Source: Idiomarina ramblicola (GTDB lineage: Bacteria > Pseudomonadota > Gammaproteobacteria > Enterobacterales > Alteromonadaceae). From it: a stretch of DNA of 64,000 nt. Positions within the stretch are counted from its first letter, which is position 1. Every line of letters starts with the position of its first letter. The notes under the pieces were generated by a model. The model searched no databases. It was not told the DNA's origin and saw only the letters and a program-made list of their open reading frames with translations. Below are positions 42,213 through 51,761 of this stretch, one piece after another. The stretch covers positions 648,631 through 712,630 of the forward strand of contig NZ_PIQC01000001.1 in the NCBI RefSeq assembly GCF_003987255.1, written 5' to 3'. A program made the position numbers and the translations under genes.

Positions 42213-43555
42213 TGGCTGCGACAAAACCGACTTTCTGGCAAGACCTACAAGTTTACCGTCAACCGCGTGTGTGGGTCATTTTTGTGCTGGGTCTCGCCAG
42301 CGGCTTTCCATGGGTGATGATCAGCTCTGCACTATCAGCCTGGTTACAGGAAGCCGGACTCACCCGCTCAGTTATCGGCTATTTTGGAGCCGTTTTTGGC
42401 GCCTATTCTATTAATTTCCTGTGGTCGCCGCTTATTGACAATCTCAAGTTGCCTCTTCTAACACGTTGGCTAGGGCAAAGGCGAAGCTGGATATTCCTCT
42501 GCCAGATGTTAATTGCCGGCGGCTGTTTTGCTTTAGCCAGTCTGAACATCACCAGCAGCCTCCATCTTGTTGGGTTTATTGCACTTGGTATCGCAATCAG
42601 CTCGGCCACTCAGGATATTGCTATTGATGCTTACCGTATTGAGTCATTCTCGGAATCTGAAGGGCGTCTACAGAATGCCGGTGCGGCAATGACAACGGCT
42701 GGATGGTGGACCGGATACAGTGGTTTAGGTGCCCTTCCGTTTTTTATTGTCGACGGTATAACCTGGCAATGGCAACATGCGTATTTTGGTTTAGGTTGCG
42801 TGATGCTGGCTTTAGCGGTCGTTGTGCTATTTGTACGCCGCACCACTTATCATCAGGAACCGACCGTTAAAACAAAACTGACCCATTTTTGGCCCGCGAT
42901 GAAAGAAAGAGTCAGTCTTGTTGTTATCCAACCTATTGGCGAGTTCTTTTCTCGTAACGGCGTCAAACTTGCGTTTTCAATTCTTGCGTTTATCTTTCTG
43001 TTTAAAATAGGTGAAGCCTTTCTTGGCCGAATGTCGATCGTCTTCTATAAGGAAATAGGCTTCACCAACGCAGAAATCGGTACCTATTCAAAATTAGTCA
43101 CTTGGTGGGTAACCATTGTTTTCGCCCTTCTCGGCAGCGCTGTTAATTTAAGGCTGGGCATTGTTAAAGGTTTAATGATTGGCGGCCTTGCTATGGCCTC
43201 ATCCAATCTCATGTTCTCCTGGATTGCCCTGGTCGGCCCGGATACAAACCTGTTTTTAAGCGCGGTACTCATCGACGGCTTCACCAGCGCCTGGTCGACG
43301 GTCGCCTTTGTGGCCTTTATTAGTTTGCTTTGCAACCGCACCTTCACTGCCACCCAGTATGCTCTTATGGCTTCACTCGGCACGCTGGGAAAAACCGCAC
43401 TGTCTTCCTACAGCGGCGTTATTGTTGATGCAATGAATGGAAATTGGGCGCTGTTCTTTGTACTTACCGCAGTGATGGTAATACCCAGCCTAATTTTCCT
43501 TTGGGTGATCCGTAAACCATTAACGGCCCTGGAGAAAAACCGTGACAATGGCTAA
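42212..43555 (+). CDS. ampG: Muropeptide transporter AmpG
   Basis: A 447-residue major-facilitator permease that imports GlcNAc-anhydroMurNAc peptides for cell-wall recycling and beta-lactamase induction. It has about 12-14 hydrophobic segments. Family motifs include GLASGFPWVMISSALSAWL (~26-44), the SATQDIAIDAYRIE loop (~131-144) and SAWSTVAFVAFISLLCNR (~349-366). It shares its start with the preceding stop and overlaps the next gene by 14 bases. The MltB-like enzyme at 4-5 kb would release its substrates. Confidence 0.95.
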   Translation: MAATKPTFWQDLQVYRQPRVWVIFVLGLASGFPWVMISSALSAWLQEAGLTRSVIGYFGAVFGAYSINFLWSPLIDNLKLPLLTRWLGQRRSWIFLCQMLIAGGCFALASLNITSSLHLVGFIALGIAISSATQDIAIDAYRIESFSESEGRLQNAGAAMTTAGWWTGYSGLGALPFFIVDGITWQWQHAYFGLGCVMLALAVVVLFVRRTTYHQEPTVKTKLTHFWPAMKERVSLVVIQPIGEFFSRNGVKLAFSILAFIFLFKIGEAFLGRMSIVFYKEIGFTNAEIGTYSKLVTWWVTIVFALLGSAVNLRLGIVKGLMIGGLAMASSNLMFSWIALVGPDTNLFLSAVLIDGFTSAWSTVAFVAFISLLCNRTFTATQYALMASLGTLGKTALSSYSGVIVDAMNGNWALFFVLTAVMVIPSLIFLWVIRKPLTALEKNRDNG

Positions 43556-44453
43556 TCCCAACTGGGTCGTACTAGGACCCGGGGCCATTAGCGGTTTAAT
43601 GGCAGCTGGTTTGCTTGAACATCGACAATCGGTTTCTATATTGGCGCGTCATACAAGAAAAAATAGCGTTTCCTGGCAAATCACCCGTTCTGGGAAAAAG
43701 ACCGCCTTTAGCGCTCCGGTGGTTCAATTACCGCTAGCTAAAAATAGCGTTTTCATTGTTGCGGTTAAAGCCTTTGATGTGACCGATGCTTTACAACGGA
43801 TCTCGGAATTGGATGGCTTTCAAAAAACAATGCCTATTGTGTTGAGCCACAACGGCATGGTAACTCTGCCGGCTACGTTAAAAGGACTTAATGTACACTA
43901 TATGGTAACCACTCATGGAGCCGTAAAAAGTCGGGATGAAAATGACACAATCTGCATAGAACACAGAGGCTCTGGTCGCAGTTGGCTTGAAGCAGAAAAA
44001 AAATCGACACAAGCAAAATTGAGCCCATGGTTTATTTTGCAGGATGCATTCCCCCCGCTTCTTCTTGAACAAGATCTCAGCGAAAAGCGTTGGCTTAAAT
44101 TAGTTGTTAACTGTGTTATCAATCCGCTAACTGCTATTTATCAATGCGTTAACGGTGAATTATTAAAGGAGAAGTGGCAACCGCAACTCTACAGCCTTGC
44201 CACTGAAGCCGTTGCTGTTGCGAACAAGCAAGGCATTTCATTAACCCGTGATGATTGTTACCAGGAAGTTCTTCGGGTCGCGCGGGAAACAGCACTAAAC
44301 CATTCATCAATGCTACAAGATATCAAACAACAACGACGCACTGAAATACAGCAACTCACCGGTTATTTGATACAAACGGGTAAGGCGGCGGGCATTGCCA
44401 CGCCGACTCACCAGGCGCTGCTGGATGAATTCCAGAAGCGTTACGCTAATTAG
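43542..44453 (+). CDS. 2-dehydropantoate 2-reductase (ketopantoate reductase family)
   Basis: A 303-residue NADPH-dependent reductase. The N-terminal Rossmann loop is [16 protein letters not shown] (~8-23). KAFDV (~75, catalytic Lys) and the C-terminal [20 protein letters not shown] (~186-205, containing the second catalytic Asn region) follow the PanE pattern, and a Glu/Ser substrate-binding set lies near SSMLQDI (~262). It would make pantoate for coenzyme A. The GTG at 43542 has GGAG at good spacing; an ATG two codons later is possible. It converges with ribBX, overlapping by 4 bases. Confidence 0.88.
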   Translation: MTMANPNWVVLGPGAISGLMAAGLLEHRQSVSILARHTRKNSVSWQITRSGKKTAFSAPVVQLPLAKNSVFIVAVKAFDVTDALQRISELDGFQKTMPIVLSHNGMVTLPATLKGLNVHYMVTTHGAVKSRDENDTICIEHRGSGRSWLEAEKKSTQAKLSPWFILQDAFPPLLLEQDLSEKRWLKLVVNCVINPLTAIYQCVNGELLKEKWQPQLYSLATEAVAVANKQGISLTRDDCYQEVLRVARETALNHSSMLQDIKQQRRTEIQQLTGYLIQTGKAAGIATPTHQALLDEFQKRYAN

Positions 44454-45565
44454 CCTTTATCTTCAATAAAATCGACAACTTCCAGACCAAAACCCGACAG
44501 CGCCGAATAACGTTTTGGAGAGCTCATTAAATGCATTTTATGAATGTTAAGATCAGCCAGAATTTGCGAGCCTAAACCAACGTTACGAGAAGCGCTCGAT
44601 GCTGAAGCTGTCGGTTTGTGCTCCCCTTTATCCTGAGCCTCAAATTCTTGTACCTGCGCAATGATATTTTCCGGCGTTTGCTGACGACCAATAATGACTA
44701 ACACACCATCATTCTCAGCGATGTAAGACATGGCTTTTTGTATAGGCCAACTGCGTTTCGCCGCACGTTCAGTTAAAAAGGTATCGTGGAAAGTATCCTG
44801 TAAGTGAACCCTCACATTCGTCACTTTATCTTGAGAGAGATCACCGTGCACGAGCGCATAATGAACCTGTTGATCGATGGTATCTTGATAAGTGATTAAC
44901 TGGAATTTACCGAATGCGGTGGGTAAATCACACTCCGCCACTCGCTCAATGGTCTTTTCCTGTATTGAACGGTACTCAATCAGATCCGCAATAGTACCAA
45001 CTTTAATGTCGTGCTCTTTCGCAAAAGCTTCAAGATCGGGACGACGAGCCATGGTGCCGTCTTCGTTCAACACTTCCACGATAACGGAGGCGGGTTCGAA
45101 CCCGGCTAAGCGGGCCAGGTCGCAACCCGCTTCCGTATGGCCAGCACGGTTCAGTACACCACCTGACTTCGCTTTTAATGGAAAAATATGGCCCGGCATG
45201 ACTAAATCTTCTGGCTTCGCATCTTTCTTTACTGCATCCAGCACCGTTTTTGCTCTGTCGGCTGCTGAGATTCCGGTCGTTACGCCTTCTGCAGCTTCTA
45301 TGGAAACCGTAAAGTTCGTAGCGTAAGGCGCATTATTCTTATCCACCATCAACGGCAGGTTCAGTTGTTTGCAACGTTCTTCGGTCAGGGTTAAGCAAAT
45401 AAGTCCTCGACCATAGCGTGCCATAAAATTGATAGCCTCAGGAGTCGCACATTCGGCTGCAATAATAATATCGCCTTCATTTTCGCGATCTTCATCATCC
45501 ATCAGGATAACCATTTTACCCTGACGAATGTCTTCAATAATCTCTTCTGTGCTATGCAGTGACAT
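44450..45565 (-). CDS. ribB: RibBX: DHBP synthase with a degenerate GTP cyclohydrolase II domain
   Basis: A 371-residue protein. The N-terminal 200 residues are a complete 3,4-dihydroxy-2-butanone-4-phosphate synthase ([13 protein letters not shown] at ~20-32, [17 protein letters not shown] at ~140-156), which makes the four-carbon riboflavin precursor from ribulose 5-phosphate. The C-terminal domain aligns with GTP cyclohydrolase II in outline ([35 protein letters not shown]) but has lost the zinc cysteines (no C-x10-C-x-C) and the C-terminus is changed, so that activity is not expected. This is the RibBX type known from proteobacteria; a separate ribA should exist elsewhere. Confidence 0.92.
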   Translation of the reverse strand: MSLHSTEEIIEDIRQGKMVILMDDEDRENEGDIIIAAECATPEAINFMARYGRGLICLTLTEERCKQLNLPLMVDKNNAPYATNFTVSIEAAEGVTTGISAADRAKTVLDAVKKDAKPEDLVMPGHIFPLKAKSGGVLNRAGHTEAGCDLARLAGFEPASVIVEVLNEDGTMARRPDLEAFAKEHDIKVGTIADLIEYRSIQEKTIERVAECDLPTAFGKFQLITYQDTIDQQVHYALVHGDLSQDKVTNVRVHLQDTFHDTFLTERAAKRSWPIQKAMSYIAENDGVLVIIGRQQTPENIIAQVQEFEAQDKGEHKPTASASSASRNVGLGSQILADLNIHKMHLMSSPKRYSALSGFGLEVVDFIEDKG

Positions 45566-45578
45566 AACGCTTTACCCT

Positions 45579-46706
45579 TTAATCTTGTGTATGAGGTACG
45601 GCAACCAAGCGTTGATCCGGGCCTATCTGCCGGCGATCAATAATTTTGAATCTTGGTGCGGAAGCTAAATTCATCGGCTCGACCATGTCGATAACCGACC
45701 GACCAAAGTGGCCCAGTATCTGACCGGAACTGTAAATCATCAGTCTGTCGCATAACTGCTGCTCAATGAGCGCGCCTGCCAAGTTTGCGCCACATTCTGT
45801 CCAAAGCTGATTAATTTCACGATTGGCTAATTCCGTCATTAACGTCTTCAAGCAAACTTTGCCCTTCTCGTCAGCCGCAATGATCAACTCATGGCAATGC
45901 GGATGACGACTGGCTTTACCCGGCGTCGTCCGAACCAACCAGACTGGATCGGGAGATTCAAACAGTTTTGCATCATCACTCACCCGATGTTGGCTATCGA
46001 TGATAATACGCACCGGCTGCTTTAACGGTTCCGGCAATTGACGTGATTTTGGCCACTGTTCAACACGCACCGTTAGTTTGGGGTTGTCGGCTAAAACTGT
46101 TGTCGCACCGCTAAGAATGGCATCCGCTTGGGCGCGATAGAATTGAACATCACTGCGAGCCTCGGCTGAGGTTATCCATTGACTTCTTCCATCCGATAAC
46201 GCGGTTTTTCCATCCAACGATGTTGCCATTTTTAACGTCAACCACGGGCGTTGATGCGTCATGCGCGCAATAAACCCGGGGTTTAAACGCTCTGCCGCTG
46301 ATTGCAAAACTCCCACATCAACCTGAATACCCACTTCCTCTAAACGCCTGATACCATTTCCACTCACTCGTGGGTTAGGATCTCGCATAGCGACCACCAC
46401 TCGGGCGACTCCGGCATCAATCAATGCGTCGGCGCAAGGCGGCGTTCGTCCGATATGACTACAGGGTTCCAGCGTAACGTAAGCTGTCGCACCTTTTGCA
46501 CTCCGCCCGGCAATGCGCAGTGCATGAGCCTCTGCATGGGACTCCCCGGCCTGATGATGCCAGCCTTCGGCAATAACTTCGTTGTTCGCAGTAATCACGC
46601 AGCCCACAGCCGGGTTAGGCCGGGTTGTCATAAGGCCTCGTCGCGCCAGCAGTAAAGCGCGATGCATCATTTTATGATCAAACTGTTGTTGTTCTAATTC
46701 AGTCAT
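45579..46706 (-). CDS. ribD: Bifunctional diaminohydroxyphosphoribosylaminopyrimidine deaminase / 5-amino-6-(5-phosphoribosylamino)uracil reductase
   Basis: A 375-residue fusion. The N-terminal deaminase has the zinc motif SHAEAHAL and [12 protein letters not shown] (~55-90). The C-terminal reductase has [13 protein letters not shown] (~160) and the NADPH-binding [15 protein letters not shown]. It overlaps nrdR by 8 bases, the widespread nrdR-ribD pairing, but is followed by ribBX directly instead of ribE. Confidence 0.96.
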   Translation of the reverse strand: MTELEQQQFDHKMMHRALLLARRGLMTTRPNPAVGCVITANNEVIAEGWHHQAGESHAEAHALRIAGRSAKGATAYVTLEPCSHIGRTPPCADALIDAGVARVVVAMRDPNPRVSGNGIRRLEEVGIQVDVGVLQSAAERLNPGFIARMTHQRPWLTLKMATSLDGKTALSDGRSQWITSAEARSDVQFYRAQADAILSGATTVLADNPKLTVRVEQWPKSRQLPEPLKQPVRIIIDSQHRVSDDAKLFESPDPVWLVRTTPGKASRHPHCHELIIAADEKGKVCLKTLMTELANREINQLWTECGANLAGALIEQQLCDRLMIYSSGQILGHFGRSVIDMVEPMNLASAPRFKIIDRRQIGPDQRLVAVPHTQD

Positions 46707-47148
46707 TCAGGCGCGCTATTTCTTCACCGAACTCACGAATATCCTCGAATGAGCGATAGACAGAGGCAAAACGGACGTAAGCAACTTTGTCAATCTGCTT
46801 CAGGTTTTCCATAACCAAGCTGCCAATAAAGTTACTGGTTATTTCTCGCTCACCCGTTGCACGGATACTCGACTTAATTTTGTTAATCGCCTGCTCCATT
46901 AATTCCAGGCTCACAGGGCGTTTTTCCAGAGCTCTTAATAAACCATTGCGCAGTTTGTCTTCGTTGAACGGCTCGCGGGAACCATCAGTTTTGATCACTC
47001 TAGGCATAACCAGCTCAGCCGTTTCAAAGGTCGTAAAGCGCTCCTTGCAATGATTACACTCACGCCTGCGACGAACTGAGGCGCCGTCCGCAACTAAGCG
47101 CGAATCGATAACCTTAGTATCTTGTGTGCCGCAAAATGGACAATGCAT
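46699..47148 (-). CDS. nrdR: Transcriptional repressor NrdR
   Basis: A 149-residue repressor of ribonucleotide reductase genes. It has a zinc ribbon (C3-x2-C6 and [20 protein letters not shown]... ECNHCKERF) followed by an ATP-cone (~48-138) that senses the dATP/ATP ratio. It heads the nrdR-ribD-ribBX run, 56 bases after the glyA stop. Confidence 0.97.
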   Translation of the reverse strand: MHCPFCGTQDTKVIDSRLVADGASVRRRRECNHCKERFTTFETAELVMPRVIKTDGSREPFNEDKLRNGLLRALEKRPVSLELMEQAINKIKSSIRATGEREITSNFIGSLVMENLKQIDKVAYVRFASVYRSFEDIREFGEEIARLND

Positions 47149-47204
47149 TGCCTGACTCCTTTAAGTGCGCTTTACGACTCGAATCGTTTAACGACAATAT
47201 GCAA

Positions 47205-48461
47205 TTAGCCGTAAACCGGAAACTGAGCACATAGCGCTTTAACTTGCTCACGAACTTCGCCTATTTTGCTTTCATTCGTAATGTCATCCAGAACATCACA
47301 AATCCAGTTGGCTACCTGCTCGGCTTCGGCTTCTTTAAAACCACGACGGGTAATAGCCGGTGTGCCTAAACGCAAACCTGAAGTGACAAACGGAGAGCGC
47401 GGATCATTCGGCACGGCATTCTTGTTCACGGTAATAAAAGCATGACCTAAAGCTGCATCGGCGTCTTTACCGGTAATGTCTTTGTCGATAAGGTCAACCA
47501 GGAACAAGTGGTTCTGAGTGCCATTGGACACGATTTTATAACCGCGCGCCTGCATGGTTTTAACCATAGCGTTGGCGTTCACTAATACCTGCTTTTGATA
47601 ATCTTTAAATTCCGGCTGCAAGGCTTCCTGGAAAGCGACCGCTTTACCAGCAATAACGTGACACAGAGGGCCGCCCTGGTTACCCGGGAATACCGCACTG
47701 TTTAACTTCTTGTGCAGTTTCTCATCGTCGCTACCTGAAATGATCAAACCGCCACGTGGACCCGCAAGAGTTTTGTGTGTGGTCGTCGTAACAACGTGAG
47801 CATAAGGTACCGGGTTAGGATATTCACCGGCAGCAATTAAGCCCGCAACATGAGCCATGTCGACCATTAGATAGGCATCGACTTTGTCAGCAATTTCACG
47901 GAATTTTTTCCAGTCAACAATACCAGAGTAGGCTGAGAAGCCTGCAACAATCACTTTCGGCTTATGTTCTTGTGCCAGCTTTTCAACTTCGGCGTAATCA
48001 ATTTCGCCTGTAGACTCATCCAGACCATATGAAACCGCGTTGTAGAGCTTACCTGAAAAGTTCACACCAGAGCCGTGAGTTAAGTGACCACCGTGAGCCA
48101 GGCTCATCCCCAAAAAGGTATCGCCCGCTTCCATTAGCGCCATAAAAGCAGCGGTGTTTGCCTGAGAGCCTGAGTGCGGTTGCACATTTGCGTACTTAGC
48201 GCCAAATAGTTGCTTTGCGCGCTCAATCGCTAAATCTTCAACTTTATCGACAAATTCGCAACCGCCGTAATAGCGCTTATGCGGGTAGCCTTCAGCGTAT
48301 TTGTTGGTTAGCTGCGAGCCCTGAGCCTGCATAACCCGCGGACTGGTGTAGTTTTCGGATGCAATCAGTTCAATATGTTGCTCCTGGCGCTCCACTTCAC
48401 CTTGCATCGCTTGCCATAAGTCCGCGTCAAAGTCGGCAATGTTCATCTCAGATTTCAGCAT
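47205..48461 (-). CDS. glyA: Serine hydroxymethyltransferase
   Basis: A 418-residue PLP enzyme that interconverts serine and glycine and loads tetrahydrofolate with one carbon. The N-terminus [19 protein letters not shown] is nearly that of E. coli GlyA, which fixes the start at 48461; [21 protein letters not shown] and the PLP-lysine motif [14 protein letters not shown] (~225-238) follow. Length matches the E. coli enzyme (417). It lies upstream of nrdR on the same strand; glyA and nrdR are often neighbours in gammaproteobacteria. Confidence 0.98.
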   Translation of the reverse strand: MLKSEMNIADFDADLWQAMQGEVERQEQHIELIASENYTSPRVMQAQGSQLTNKYAEGYPHKRYYGGCEFVDKVEDLAIERAKQLFGAKYANVQPHSGSQANTAAFMALMEAGDTFLGMSLAHGGHLTHGSGVNFSGKLYNAVSYGLDESTGEIDYAEVEKLAQEHKPKVIVAGFSAYSGIVDWKKFREIADKVDAYLMVDMAHVAGLIAAGEYPNPVPYAHVVTTTTHKTLAGPRGGLIISGSDDEKLHKKLNSAVFPGNQGGPLCHVIAGKAVAFQEALQPEFKDYQKQVLVNANAMVKTMQARGYKIVSNGTQNHLFLVDLIDKDITGKDADAALGHAFITVNKNAVPNDPRSPFVTSGLRLGTPAITRRGFKEAEAEQVANWICDVLDDITNESKIGEVREQVKALCAQFPVYG

Positions 48462-48620
48462 TACAGCTCTCCAAATCATTAAATGGTCTTAATTTGCCCG
48501 GTATTTTACCTTAAAACACAAAAGAGTGCCTAGTTCAGCGCAACAAAGTTTGGGGATGTTCGTAAATAACAGTAAACTATGTGGTAACTTTTTTGTTGAT
48601 AGGAAGGATTTTACGTCGCT

Positions 48621-50285
48621 ATGGCGCAATATATCTATTCAATGTCTCAGGTGAGCAAAGTTGTTCCACCTAAAAAAACCATCTTAAAAGATATTTCTCT
48701 GTCGTTTTTTCCGGGAGCCAAAATTGGTGTTCTGGGTGTGAATGGTGCCGGTAAGTCAACCTTACTTCGCATTATGGCAGGTGTTGATAAAGAGTACGAA
48801 GGTGAAGCACGCGCTTTATCGGGAACTCAAATTGGTTATCTGCCCCAGGAACCACAGCTGGACGAAAACAAAACGGTGAAAGAAACCGTTGAAGAAGCCG
48901 TTGCCGACGTTAAAGAGGCTTTCGCGAAACTCGACGAAATTTATGCCGCTTACGCGGACGAAAATGCTGACTTTGATGCGTTATCAAAAGAACAAGGCGA
49001 ATTAGAAGCGCTGTTACAGGCGAAAGACGGTCACAATATTGATAACATTCTTGAGCGTGCCGCTGATGCACTTCGTTTACCTGAATGGGATGCCAAAATC
49101 GGCAACTTATCCGGTGGTGAAAGACGCCGTGTCGCTATTTGCCGCTTATTGTTATCGAAACCCGATATGCTGCTTCTGGATGAGCCGACCAACCACCTGG
49201 ATGCGGAATCTGTGGCCTGGCTTGAGCGTTTCCTGCACGATTACACCGGTACCGTCGTCGCCATTACCCACGACCGTTACTTCCTTGATAACGTTGCGGG
49301 TTGGATCCTAGAGCTAGACCGTGGTTACGGCATTCCATGGGAAGGTAATTACTCTTCCTGGCTGGAGCAAAAAGAGAAGCGCTTGGAGCAGGAAGAACGC
49401 TCTGAAAAAGCACGCCAGCGTACTATTAAACAAGAGCTGGAGTGGGTACGTACTAACCCCAAAGGCCGTCAGGCGAAAAGCAAAGCACGTCTTAACCGCT
49501 TTGAAGAACTGCAAAGTGGCGACTATCAGAAGCGCAACGAGACCAACGAATTGTTTATTCCGCCAGGCCCTCGTCTGGGTGACAAGGTCATTGAAGTTAA
49601 CGGTATTAGCAAAGCTTACGAAAAACGTCAGTTGATTGATAACTTAAGCTTTAGCGTACCGAAAGGCGCTATCGTCGGTATTATCGGTCCTAATGGTGCA
49701 GGTAAATCAACGCTGTTCCGTATGGTCAGCGGCGAAGAAAAGCCGGACAGTGGTTCTATCGAGTTGGGTGAAACCGTACAACTGGCCAGTGTCGATCAGT
49801 TCCGGGACGACATGGATGACAAGAAAACCGTTTTTGAGGAAATTACTGACGGAAACGATATCCTGAAAATTGGTAATTTTGAAGTTAACGGCCGCGCCTA
49901 TGTCGGTCGCTTTAACTTCCGCGGTACCGACCAGCAAAAACGCATTGGCGAATTGTCCGGTGGTGAACGTAACCGAGTGCATTTGGCTAAACTGTTAAAA
50001 GCCGGCGGTAACGTACTGTTACTCGATGAGCCAACCAACGACTTAGACGTTGAAACCTTACGGGCTCTGGAAGAAGCTATCCTCGAGTTCCCAGGCTCAG
50101 CAATGGTTATCTCGCACGACCGTTGGTTCCTTGACCGTATCGCTACCCACATTCTGGATTACCGTGATGAAGGCGAAGTGGTCTTCTACGAAGGTAACTA
50201 CAGCGACTATGAAACTTACATGAAAGAGAAGTTTGGTGAGCAGGCGATGGAGCCACACCGCATTAAATACAAACCTATTGGCTAA
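48621..50285 (+). CDS. ettA: Energy-dependent translational throttle protein EttA
   Basis: A 554-residue ABC-F protein (E. coli EttA has 555). Two nucleotide-binding domains are seen, with Walker A at GVNGAGKST (~39-47) and GPNGAGKST, signatures LSGGERRRVA and LSGGERNRVH, and the 'arm' insertion between. The EttA-specific start MAQYIYSMSQVSKVVPPKK and the long linker (KGRQAKSKARLNRFEEL) identify it among ABC-F types. It binds the E site of ribosomes and gates the first peptide bonds in response to ATP/ADP. It is convergent with radA. Confidence 0.98.
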   Translation: MAQYIYSMSQVSKVVPPKKTILKDISLSFFPGAKIGVLGVNGAGKSTLLRIMAGVDKEYEGEARALSGTQIGYLPQEPQLDENKTVKETVEEAVADVKEAFAKLDEIYAAYADENADFDALSKEQGELEALLQAKDGHNIDNILERAADALRLPEWDAKIGNLSGGERRRVAICRLLLSKPDMLLLDEPTNHLDAESVAWLERFLHDYTGTVVAITHDRYFLDNVAGWILELDRGYGIPWEGNYSSWLEQKEKRLEQEERSEKARQRTIKQELEWVRTNPKGRQAKSKARLNRFEELQSGDYQKRNETNELFIPPGPRLGDKVIEVNGISKAYEKRQLIDNLSFSVPKGAIVGIIGPNGAGKSTLFRMVSGEEKPDSGSIELGETVQLASVDQFRDDMDDKKTVFEEITDGNDILKIGNFEVNGRAYVGRFNFRGTDQQKRIGELSGGERNRVHLAKLLKAGGNVLLLDEPTNDLDVETLRALEEAILEFPGSAMVISHDRWFLDRIATHILDYRDEGEVVFYEGNYSDYETYMKEKFGEQAMEPHRIKYKPIG

Positions 50286-50298
50286 TAGGCCGGGTACC

Positions 50299-50327
50299 AA
50301 AGGGGAGCCTAAAGCTCCCCTTTTTCT
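50299..50327. terminator. Bidirectional terminator between ettA and radA
   Basis: AAAGGGGAGC (50299-50308) pairs with GCTCCCCTTT (50314-50323) around the loop CTAAA. T-runs follow on both strands (CCCTTTTT on plus, CCTTTGG on minus, weaker), between two converging genes. Confidence 0.85.
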
Positions 50328-50332
50328 GCAAG

Positions 50333-51697
50333 CTACATCACATCCAGCGCTTGCTGGAGATTTTTCACGCCAATCACTTCCATACCTTTGGGTGACGTTT
50401 TGGGCGTATTACCAATAGGCACAATGGCTTTTTTGAAACCGTGTTTGGCCGCTTCATTTAACCGTTCCAGACCATTGGGCACCGGGCGTATTTCTCCTGC
50501 CAGGCCAACCTCACCAAACACAATTAATTCACGCGGCAACGGTTCACCTTTAAAACTGGAAACAATAGCAAGCAAGAGCGCTAAATCTGCTGAAGTTTCG
50601 GACACCTTAACCCCGCCAACAACATTCACAAAAACATCCTGGTCAGACACTTGTAAGCCGCCATGACGATGCAAAACAGCCAGCAGCAGTGCTAACCGAG
50701 TGGCTTCCAGCCCCACAGCAACGCGCCGGGGATTCGCCAGAGCTGAATAATCAACTAAAGCCTGAATCTCCACCAACAGTGGCCTGGTGCCCTCCCAGAT
50801 GACCATGACCACCGAACCGTTACCTTGATCTTCCGCTCGTTGCAGAAATATAGCCGATGGATTCGAGACTTCTTTAAGTCCGCCACCCGTCATCGCAAAT
50901 ACGCCCAGTTCATTTACCGCGCCAAAGCGATTCTTGGTACCGCGCAGGGTGCGATAACGGGAGTCTGATGAGCCATCCAGAAGTACAGAGCAATCAATAC
51001 AATGTTCCAGTACCTTAGGTCCGGCCAGATGTCCTTCTTTCGTTACGTGTCCCACCATAATAATGGCAACATTCTTTTGTTTCGCATAACGGGTCAAAAA
51101 GGCAGCTGATTCACGCACCTGAGAAACACTGCCCGGCGCCGATTGGATATCCGCCATATGCATTACTTGAATAGAGTCAATGACCATAATGGCCGGCTTT
51201 TCTTTATCGGCCAACTGACAAATACTTTCTACCGAGGTTTCAGACAGCATGCGCAATTTATCGGTCGGCAGGTTCAGTCGCTGAGCCCGCATCGCTACCT
51301 GCTGTAGAGACTCCTCCCCGGTTACGTAAAGCGCTGGCATACGTTCAGCCAGTTTACATAAGGTTTGTAGCAACAGCGTACTTTTACCAGCCCCCGGTGA
51401 ACCACCGATGAGTATTGCCGAGCCGGGCACAACGCCACCACCTAATACCCGGTCAAACTCCTGAAAACCTGAGCTAAAACGCGGCACTTCCTGCAAGTCC
51501 ACCTCATTCAAGGTCTGAACTCTGCCTTCAGTGATACCACTAAAGCCCCGACGATCCGTTGAACTTGTCGTTGTTTTTGAGGTTAAACGAATTTCAGTCA
51601 GCGTATTCCAGGCCTTACATTCAGGGCATTGCCCAAGCCAACGCGGAAAGTCAGCACCACAGTCATTACACACATACGCACTTTTTGCTTTTGCCAT
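50333..51697 (-). CDS. radA: DNA repair protein RadA
   Basis: A 454-residue RecA-like helicase that speeds branch migration in recombination. It has an N-terminal zinc finger (CNDCGADFPRWLGQCPEC, ~10-27), Walker A GGSPGAGKSTL (~96-106), the RadA-specific KNRFG motif (TKNRFGAVNELGVF, ~250-263) and a C-terminal Lon-like protease-fold domain without the catalytic pair. It faces ettA, as part of the E. coli-like serB-radA-ettA neighbourhood. Confidence 0.98.
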   Translation of the reverse strand: MAKAKSAYVCNDCGADFPRWLGQCPECKAWNTLTEIRLTSKTTTSSTDRRGFSGITEGRVQTLNEVDLQEVPRFSSGFQEFDRVLGGGVVPGSAILIGGSPGAGKSTLLLQTLCKLAERMPALYVTGEESLQQVAMRAQRLNLPTDKLRMLSETSVESICQLADKEKPAIMVIDSIQVMHMADIQSAPGSVSQVRESAAFLTRYAKQKNVAIIMVGHVTKEGHLAGPKVLEHCIDCSVLLDGSSDSRYRTLRGTKNRFGAVNELGVFAMTGGGLKEVSNPSAIFLQRAEDQGNGSVVMVIWEGTRPLLVEIQALVDYSALANPRRVAVGLEATRLALLLAVLHRHGGLQVSDQDVFVNVVGGVKVSETSADLALLLAIVSSFKGEPLPRELIVFGEVGLAGEIRPVPNGLERLNEAAKHGFKKAIVPIGNTPKTSPKGMEVIGVKNLQQALDVM

Positions 51698-51761
51698 TCG
51701 TCTGCTTCTCGTTTTATGATGAGGTATTATTCAAGAATAATTATAAAAATATTAGACTTCG

